Positions 58,212 to 64,000 of a stretch of DNA of 64,000 nt are shown piece by piece. How positions within the stretch are numbered: position 1 is the stretch's first letter; every line of letters starts with the position of its first letter. The stretch comes from Opitutaceae bacterium (GTDB lineage: Bacteria > Verrucomicrobiota > Verrucomicrobiia > Opitutales > Opitutaceae). The position numbers and the translations under genes are program-made. Where the stretch lies: contig JAEUGY010000088.1 of assembly GCA_016794625.1 (NCBI GenBank), forward strand, positions 52,823 through 116,822, read 5' to 3'. Below the pieces are notes generated by a model, which saw only the letters and a list, made by a program, of their open reading frames with translations, was not told the DNA's origin and did not search any database.

Positions 58212-59624
58212 ATGGTCCGACTTCGCCTCCTCCTCGTTCTGTCCTTCGTCCTCGGAAGCCTGACCGCCGCCCCTCCCAAGGCCCGGCTCTTCGTGCTCAC
58301 CGACATCGGAGGCGATCCGGATGATCAGATGTCGATGGTCCGCCTGCTCACCTACGCCAACCACATCGACATCGAAGGTCTGGTCGCCACGCACGTCAAC
58401 GGACGGGTCAATCCCGGCCAAATCGAGAAGATCATCGAGGCGTACGGCCGGGTCCGCGACAACCTGGAACGGCACGAACCCGGCTATCCCACGGCAGACC
58501 AGCTGCGGGCGACGGTCGCGGCGGGACTGCCGCTGGATCACCTCGAACCCGTCGGCGAGGGTCGCGACTCCCCGGGCTCCACACGGTTGATCCAGGCCGC
58601 CGATCGCGAGGATCCGCGTCCCCTCTGGGTCGCGGTCTGGGGTGGACCCAATGTGCTCGCACAAGCCTTGTGGAAGGTGCGCGCAACCCGTACTCCGGCG
58701 GAAGTGGCCCGGTTCGTGGCCCGGCTCCGCGTGTACGCCATCTCGGATCAGGACAACAGCGGCCCCTGGATCCGGAGAGAGTTTCCCGGCCTCTTCTACA
58801 TCGTGACACCCGGGATCAATGCCGGCGGCGGATTCCACCACGCCACCTGGATCGCGATCGGCGGCGACCGCTTCCACGGCCGGTTTGGCGGCGCGGACTT
58901 CTCCCTCGTCACCAATGAGTGGCTCGACCGGAATGTCCGGCGCAAGGGTCCGCTCGGAGCGGTGTATCCGCATTGGGAGTTCATGATGGAGGGCGACACC
59001 CCTTCCTTCCTCAATCTCATCCCGAACGGCTTGAGTGAACCCGAACGGCCCGACTGGGGCGGTTGGGGTGGTCGCTACGAGCTGTACACGCCACGGACGG
59101 AAAAGTGGTTCCTTGAGCCCGAGACCCGTCCCATCTGGACCAACGTGCAGGATGAGGTGCTCGGGGTCGACGGCCACTGGCACACGACCAACCACGCCAC
59201 GATCTGGCGCTGGCGCACGGCGTATCAGAACGACTTTGCCGCCCGGATGGACTGGACCATCAAACCCTATGCCGAGGCGAACCACCCGCCCGTCGTCAAG
59301 CTCGACCATCCCGCCCTGCTGACGGCGCGGCCCGGCGAGCGGGTGGACCTCAGCGCCACCGGATCGAGCGATCCGGACGGCGACCCGCTTTCCTTCGAAT
59401 GGTTCTGCTACGAGGAGCCCGGCACCCGTCGCATGTCAAATTCCAGTACCGGAGTGAAGCACGACATCGTCGCATTCGACCAGTCGAAGGCCTGGCTTCG
59501 GGTCAAAACCGCCCGCGTGGTGCCGCCCGGCGCGGGCACGATGCACATCATCCTCGCCGTGACCGACCACGGCACCCCGCGCCTCACGCGCTACGCGCGC
59601 GTCATCATCGACGTGGTGCCGTAA
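58212..59624 (+). CDS. Secreted DUF1593 (Sde182-like) protein, third, divergent copy
   Basis: A 470-residue protein with signal peptide (LRLLLVLSFVLGSLTAAP). The DUF1593 opening differs: LFVLTDIGGDPDDQMSMVRL, LTYANHIDIEGLVATHVNGR. It keeps LWVAVWGGPNVLAQALWKVR, IRREFPGLFYIVTPGINAGG, RPDWGGWGGRYELYTPRTEK and the C-terminal Ig-like domain (SSDPDGDPLSFEWFCYEEPG, AVTDHGTPRLTRYARVIIDV). The ATG at 58212 begins the signal; a GTG 48 bp upstream is less likely. It is the third gene of the series before the pectate lyases. Confidence 0.85.
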   Translation: MVRLRLLLVLSFVLGSLTAAPPKARLFVLTDIGGDPDDQMSMVRLLTYANHIDIEGLVATHVNGRVNPGQIEKIIEAYGRVRDNLERHEPGYPTADQLRATVAAGLPLDHLEPVGEGRDSPGSTRLIQAADREDPRPLWVAVWGGPNVLAQALWKVRATRTPAEVARFVARLRVYAISDQDNSGPWIRREFPGLFYIVTPGINAGGGFHHATWIAIGGDRFHGRFGGADFSLVTNEWLDRNVRRKGPLGAVYPHWEFMMEGDTPSFLNLIPNGLSEPERPDWGGWGGRYELYTPRTEKWFLEPETRPIWTNVQDEVLGVDGHWHTTNHATIWRWRTAYQNDFAARMDWTIKPYAEANHPPVVKLDHPALLTARPGERVDLSATGSSDPDGDPLSFEWFCYEEPGTRRMSNSSTGVKHDIVAFDQSKAWLRVKTARVVPPGAGTMHIILAVTDHGTPRLTRYARVIIDVVP

Positions 59625-59682
59625 GCAGCCCGCGCCTTCCCGGTCCATGCCGCTCTCCCTGCCGCCCATTCGCCCACTAGCC

Positions 59683-61095
59683 ATGACCAAGGGTTCGATT
59701 GCCCTTTTCTTGCTGCTTGGATGCTTCGGAAGCGCTCTCGCCGCCACCGACCCTGCGCCGCTGGCTTTCCCGACCGCGGAAGGTTACGGCAAACGCACCG
59801 TCGGCGGCCGCGGCGGTCGGGTGATCGCCGTCACTCATCTCGGCGACTCGGGTCCTGGCAGTCTGCGCTCCGCGGTCGAAGCCTCTGGCCCGCGCACCGT
59901 GGTTTTCCGCGTGTCCGGCACCATCACACTGGATCGTCCACTGAGGATCCGGCAACCTTTCCTCACGGTCGCGGGTCAGACCGCACCGGGCGACGGGATT
60001 TGTATCCGCCGCCAACCAATCGTCATCGAAGCCGACGAGGTGATCCTCCGGCACCTCCGCGTCAGGCTCGGGGACGAGTCGGGGGCCGATGCCGACGCCA
60101 TCACAGCGCGCTACGTCCAGAATCTCATGCTCGATCATCTCTCGGTGGGCTGGAGCATCGACGAGACCCTTTCGGTCTACCACTGCAAGAACGTCACCGT
60201 ACAATGGTGCCTCGTAGCCGAAAGCCTCTACGACTCCAATCACGTCAAAGGCCAACACGGCTACGGCGGTATCTGGGGATCCGACTTCGGCACGTATCAC
60301 CACAATCTGCTCGCCCACCACTCGAGTCGGAATCCTCGTTTCGCATCCGGCTGCGGCCACACGGACTACCGAAACAATGTCGTCTACAACTGGGGATTCC
60401 AAAGCTGCTACGGTGGCGAGAACCAGCAGCTCAATGATCCCAGATTCAACGTTTCCCAGATCAACATGGTGGCCAACTACTACCAGCCGGGCCCAGCCAC
60501 CAAGGAGGGCGAGGTTTCGTTTCGGATCGCCGGACCGTCATCGCGAAGAGGCTCAGGCGACTACGGGAAATGGTATATTTCTGGCAATGTCGTGGCCGGA
60601 AATGCGCGGGTCACCGCCGATAACTGGGACGGTGGAGTGCAACCCCAGGGCGGTCCCAACATTCTCTCCGGACTGAAGCTCGACCAGCCGTGGGCCGCGA
60701 TGCCGATCCGACAGCACACCGCCGAGGAGGCGTACTCTCTGGTCTTGGAACGCGCCGGCGCCACCTTGCCGCGACGTGACGCGATCGACACCCGGATCAT
60801 CCGGGAGGTGCGCGAGGGTCGCGCCACCTACGAGGGAGCTGCGTACGTCCGCGACCATCCTTCCAACACTCGAACCGGAAAGTCGGGCATCATTGATTCA
60901 CAGAAGGACGCCGGCGGTTGGCCGGACCTGCGGAGCCTCCCTGCCCCGGCCGACTCGGACCACGACGGAATGCCGGACGATTGGGAGAAGCAGCACGGGC
61001 TGGATCCCAGCGACGGCAACGATGGCAACCGCCTGGCCGCCGACGGCTATACCCTCCTAGAGAAATACCTCCATAGTTTCGACTCCCAGCTGTGA
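59683..61095 (+). CDS. Secreted PL1-type pectate lyase with C-terminal calcium-binding repeat
   Basis: A 470-residue exported protein (signal to about residue 20). Beta-helix pectate lyase motifs: FPTAEGYGKRTVGGRGGRVI, VTHLGDSGPGSLRSAVEASG, VFRVSGTITLDRPLRIRQPF, DADAITARYVQNLMLDHLSV, HHNLLAHHSSRNPRFASGCG and TDYRNNVVYNWGFQSCYGG. Such enzymes cleave homogalacturonan by beta-elimination with Ca2+. The C-terminus ends with an EF-hand/TSP3-like segment, DSDHDGMPDDWEKQHGLDPS, common in secreted lyases. ATG at 59683 is chosen over 59647 because the signal peptide follows it. It meets the next gene end to end. Confidence 0.9.
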   Translation: MTKGSIALFLLLGCFGSALAATDPAPLAFPTAEGYGKRTVGGRGGRVIAVTHLGDSGPGSLRSAVEASGPRTVVFRVSGTITLDRPLRIRQPFLTVAGQTAPGDGICIRRQPIVIEADEVILRHLRVRLGDESGADADAITARYVQNLMLDHLSVGWSIDETLSVYHCKNVTVQWCLVAESLYDSNHVKGQHGYGGIWGSDFGTYHHNLLAHHSSRNPRFASGCGHTDYRNNVVYNWGFQSCYGGENQQLNDPRFNVSQINMVANYYQPGPATKEGEVSFRIAGPSSRRGSGDYGKWYISGNVVAGNARVTADNWDGGVQPQGGPNILSGLKLDQPWAAMPIRQHTAEEAYSLVLERAGATLPRRDAIDTRIIREVREGRATYEGAAYVRDHPSNTRTGKSGIIDSQKDAGGWPDLRSLPAPADSDHDGMPDDWEKQHGLDPSDGNDGNRLAADGYTLLEKYLHSFDSQL

Positions 61096-61106
61096 AGGCT
61101 CCCTCC

Positions 61107-63863
61107 ATGAAACCTACACTTGGGATTTGCGCACGTCGGTTGGTCATCACCCTTTGCGCGTGGGTCCTGGCTCCCTCCCTCTTCGCCATCGAGGCGATCA
61201 TCGAAGCCGAGAGCGGGCGTTTCTCCGGCTGGATTGACCGCCATAGCTGCTGGCACAACGTCATGCTTACGGACGCCCCGCACTCGACCCATTCGGGTTC
61301 AGGGGTGGTCGACACCCCGAACCGGGTCGGTAGTTTCGTCGAGGTCGCCTACGATGCACTCCGCTCCGGGCCGCACCGCGTGACGGTGCGCTATACGCAC
61401 ATCAAACCCGACGCTCGTCCGGGCCAGCTCTGGATCAACGGCAAGGACGGCCCGATCCTGCCCATGCCCCAGAACAAGGCACTGCCCGCCTACAATACCG
61501 ACTCGGCCGTGGTTCACCTCCCGCAGGGACGAAATCTCATCCGCCTCGCGGCTCTCGCCGAGGGCGGCCTCGGCAACGTCGACTACCTCAAGGTCACCGA
61601 GCTGCGCGACCCCGCCCCCGGTGAACTGCCACGTATTGTCGTACTCGAAGCCGAGGACGGACTCTTTGAAGGCAAGGTTGATCATCACAGTTGCTGGAAC
61701 TACATCGCACAGCACCCGGGCTCGCACACCGGCTTCACGGGCGAAGGCTACGTCGACGCCGACAATACCGTCGGTAGTTTTCTGGAAGTGACGTACGAGG
61801 CTCCCACCGCCGGGCGTTACCTGCTGGCGTTTCGCTACACCCACGGCAAAGACGACACCCGCCCCGCCGAAGTGCGCGTCAACGATCGTGTCATCGCTCC
61901 CGCCCTCGCATTCAAGCCCACGGGTTTCTGGACCCGCTGGACCTATCTTTCCCTCTCCGAACCCGTCGAACTCAAGGCCGGCAAAAACACCATCCGTCTC
62001 ACGGCTGGCAGCAGCGAAGGTCTCGCCAATCTCGACCATCTGCGCTTCACGGCCGCACCTGCTTCGACCGCGCCCGTGCGCCTCAGCGAAGTCACCTGGG
62101 GCGGCGTGGGCTGCTACAAGATCGAGATGCCCATGGGCACGGTCTACTTCGAAAAGGACAACGGCGTCTCCGGCTTCAAGAGTTTCATCGACCCGGAGGG
62201 CAACGACTGGATCGCATCCTACCTGCCACCCGGTCCAAACGGCGATTTCCGTGGTTTTCCCAACAGCGTGGGCAACTTCGGTCATGCCGGACGGCAGAGC
62301 GGCTCAACCACCACAATCGTCAACCACCAGACCGAGGGTGATCGCGTCATCCTCGAATCCTCAAACGCCGACTTTACGTTTCAGTACTGGTTCTTCCCTG
62401 ACCGGATAGCCGTGAAGGTGCTGCGCTCGAAAGGCGACTACTGCTTCCTTCTCGAAACGGTCGCCGGCGGCAGCGCCGATGCCGCAGACTACTTTGTCAC
62501 CGCCGACGGCATGAAGCGCACGCCGCGAGGCGAGCTCGCCGACTTTTCTCCGGAGTGGATCTACGTGGGCGACCCGAAGGCGAAACACGTTCTCTTTCTC
62601 GCCAAGTCGCCTGATGACAACGCGCCGAACGAGAACCACCGCCAGATCCGTCCAGGTGGTCTGCACAACATGGATCTCTACAGCTTCGGCCGCACGGGCC
62701 CGGAGCAACGCTATCAGGTTCGCGGCATGAGCGGAAACGATCCTGTCTGCATGATCGGCTTCATCGACGTGGCGGTACCCCATGACGAAATCGTCGCACG
62801 AATGAACCGCTATCTCGCCAACCCCTTCGAGTCGGCGGCGATCGCAGTCGTTCCTTGGGGCAACACCTACCTGCGTCACCCGCCTGCCTGGTACCGCTCA
62901 ACCGAGGCCCGGGCCGTGGCCGACAGCGTACTGCAGTATCAATCACCGCACGGTGGCTGGCCGAAGAGCACCGATCTCGCCCAACCGCCGCGCACCCCGT
63001 CCGCTGTGCCGCCTGAGGGTGGCGGTCGAGCCAACAGCTTCGACAACGACGCGACAACGGTGCCGCTCCAGTTTCTTGCCCTCGTCGCAACCGCCACCAA
63101 CCAAGACCGCTACATCGAAGCCTTCCACCGCGGCGTCGACTACCTGCTGGCCGCCCAATACCCGAATGGCGGCTGGCCGCAGTTCTGGCCGCTGCGGGGA
63201 GACTACTACGACCACATCACCTTCAATGATGGCGCGATGATCCGGGTGCTGCAGGTGCTGCAGGGGGTGTCCCGAGGCCGGGCACCCTTTGCCTTCGTCG
63301 ACGAAGGGAGACGCGTCCGCGCCGCGTCCGCCGTCGCCCGGGGCATCGAGTGTATTCTTCGTCTGCAGATCAGGCAGAACGGCAAACCCACCGCTTGGTG
63401 CGCACAATACGACGAACACACCCTGGCTCCGGCCTGGGCCCGCAAATACGAGCCGCCCTCACTTTCTGGAGCTGAGAGCGTGGGCATCACGCGCTTTCTC
63501 ATGTCGGTCGAATCTCCCTCGCCCGAAATCATCACCGCGATCGAAGGCGCGGTCGCGTGGCTGGGTTCCGTGCCCATCTTGGGACAACGACTGGAGCAGG
63601 TGCGCGGCGCCGACGGTCGCAACGAGCGCCGACTGGTCCCCGATCCTGCCGCCCCGCCTCTCTGGGCTCGCTTCTACGAACTCGACACCCACCGACCGCT
63701 CTATCTCGATCGCGACTCCGTCTTTCACTACGATTTTATGCAGGTCGGCCACGAAAGACGGAGCGGCTACGACTATCACGGGACCTGGGCGGCCCCGCTT
63801 CTAGAGAAAGACTACCCCGCCTGGCGGGCGCGCCTGGCTACGTCCGCTTCATCCGTTCACTAG
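61107..63863 (+). CDS. pelA: Multidomain PL10-type pectate lyase with tandem CBM35-like domains
   Basis: A 918-residue exported protein (signal to about residue 26). Two homologous CBM35-like domains (about 27-165 and 175-320) share EAESGRFSGWIDRHSCWHN and EAEDGLFEGKVDHHSCWNY. Residues about 325-590 form a beta-rich domain I do not recognise (TWGGVGCYKIEMPMGTVYFE). The catalytic PL10 part (about 595-905) has SPHGGWPKSTDLAQPP, FDNDATTVPLQFL, YPNGGWPQFWPL, ITFNDGAMIRVLQVL and WCAQYDEHTLAPAWARKYEP. ATG at 61107 is used; a GTG at 61092 would overlap the previous stop (GTGA). It probably completes pectate depolymerisation started by the PL1 enzyme. Confidence 0.9.
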   Translation: MKPTLGICARRLVITLCAWVLAPSLFAIEAIIEAESGRFSGWIDRHSCWHNVMLTDAPHSTHSGSGVVDTPNRVGSFVEVAYDALRSGPHRVTVRYTHIKPDARPGQLWINGKDGPILPMPQNKALPAYNTDSAVVHLPQGRNLIRLAALAEGGLGNVDYLKVTELRDPAPGELPRIVVLEAEDGLFEGKVDHHSCWNYIAQHPGSHTGFTGEGYVDADNTVGSFLEVTYEAPTAGRYLLAFRYTHGKDDTRPAEVRVNDRVIAPALAFKPTGFWTRWTYLSLSEPVELKAGKNTIRLTAGSSEGLANLDHLRFTAAPASTAPVRLSEVTWGGVGCYKIEMPMGTVYFEKDNGVSGFKSFIDPEGNDWIASYLPPGPNGDFRGFPNSVGNFGHAGRQSGSTTTIVNHQTEGDRVILESSNADFTFQYWFFPDRIAVKVLRSKGDYCFLLETVAGGSADAADYFVTADGMKRTPRGELADFSPEWIYVGDPKAKHVLFLAKSPDDNAPNENHRQIRPGGLHNMDLYSFGRTGPEQRYQVRGMSGNDPVCMIGFIDVAVPHDEIVARMNRYLANPFESAAIAVVPWGNTYLRHPPAWYRSTEARAVADSVLQYQSPHGGWPKSTDLAQPPRTPSAVPPEGGGRANSFDNDATTVPLQFLALVATATNQDRYIEAFHRGVDYLLAAQYPNGGWPQFWPLRGDYYDHITFNDGAMIRVLQVLQGVSRGRAPFAFVDEGRRVRAASAVARGIECILRLQIRQNGKPTAWCAQYDEHTLAPAWARKYEPPSLSGAESVGITRFLMSVESPSPEIITAIEGAVAWLGSVPILGQRLEQVRGADGRNERRLVPDPAAPPLWARFYELDTHRPLYLDRDSVFHYDFMQVGHERRSGYDYHGTWAAPLLEKDYPAWRARLATSASSVH

Positions 63864-63878
63864 CCCGGATGTTTCACG

Positions 63879-63908
63879 AACCGGATTTTGCCGGGTCATT
63901 TTTGTTTC
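63879..63908 (+). terminator. Possible weak terminator after the PL10 gene
   Basis: AACCGG-attttg-CCGGGT with a 4-bp perfect stem, followed by the T-rich CATTTTTGTTT, 16 bp after the stop. The rest of the window to 64000 shows no gene start that can be supported. Confidence 0.35.
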
Positions 63909-64000
63909 GCGGGCTCTACTTCGTCGATTTGGCGCGGGTGTAGGGGGCTGGGATCGGGGTTTCTATACGCAATGAGACACTGCCCCCAATCCCCCATTGT

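Noticed and set aside
53636..59624. Calling the DUF1593 proteins nucleoside hydrolases
   Set aside because: The fold is related but the DTDxGxDD metal motif is altered, and the proteins are exported and linked to pectinases.
1..64000. Search for CRISPR arrays, tRNA/rRNA genes, insertion sequences and prophage
   Set aside because: Nothing recognisable: no regularly spaced direct repeats, no tRNA-like cloverleaf seen by eye, no transposase or integrase frames. A tRNA scan was not possible, so a missed tRNA cannot be fully excluded.

Overview
This is a gene-dense, high-GC window from a Gram-negative polymer-degrading heterotroph. It carries five long TonB-dependent receptors, many secreted glycan-active enzymes, three LacI-family regulators and a sulfatase. 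Several receptors begin with a mature N-terminus such as 'NPFEV'. Together this suggests Verrucomicrobiota, probably Opitutaceae-like; the lineage is inferred from gene style only. I see no rRNA, tRNA, CRISPR array, transposase or phage genes.

Layout. (1) 1-1810: a small membrane protein, a Spy/CnrX-like periplasmic protein and an ECF sigma factor. (2) 1892-14462: what looks like a scavenging locus for cyanophycin, the Asp-Arg polymer. An apparent operon encodes an exported cyanophycinase followed by AstA, AstD and AstB of arginine catabolism. Divergent to it is a dipeptide/oligopeptide-binding lipoprotein, then a LuxR-type regulator. A second operon encodes a TonB-dependent receptor and an exported isoaspartyl peptidase. 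Both divergent promoter regions carry the same 18-bp imperfect palindrome. (3) 14578-24255: a PAS protein, then a sulfatase / LacI / hydroxyacid dehydrogenase / TonB receptor / beta-helix protein group, in which two intergenic regions share TTWCCAGTGWAA. (4) 24373-28494: an iron island with a DUF1826-like protein, a PepSY membrane protein and a siderophore-type TonB receptor under two Fur-box-like palindromes. (5) 28749-33548: a Tat-exported GH32/43-like protein, a GH36-like enzyme and a HigBA-type toxin-antitoxin pair with overlapping operators. (6) 33618-41335: chromate transporter, GH20/GH67-like enzyme, TonB receptor and LacI. (7) 41421-53429: a probable beta-1,2-glucan locus with secreted GH144 endoglucanase, TonB receptor, GH94 phosphorylase, GPH sugar symporter and LacI. 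(8) 53636-63863: a forward run of three DUF1593 (Sde182-like) secreted proteins, the first fused to two LamG domains, then PL1 and PL10 pectate lyases. It diverges from the LacI gene, and GCAAACGTTTGC-like operators lie both between them and upstream of the GH144 gene.

Families of palindromic (REP-like) repeats fill several of the gaps. Most genes have C/T-rich leaders with no evident Shine-Dalgarno sequence. Functions are read from protein motifs and gene order; no database search was possible.
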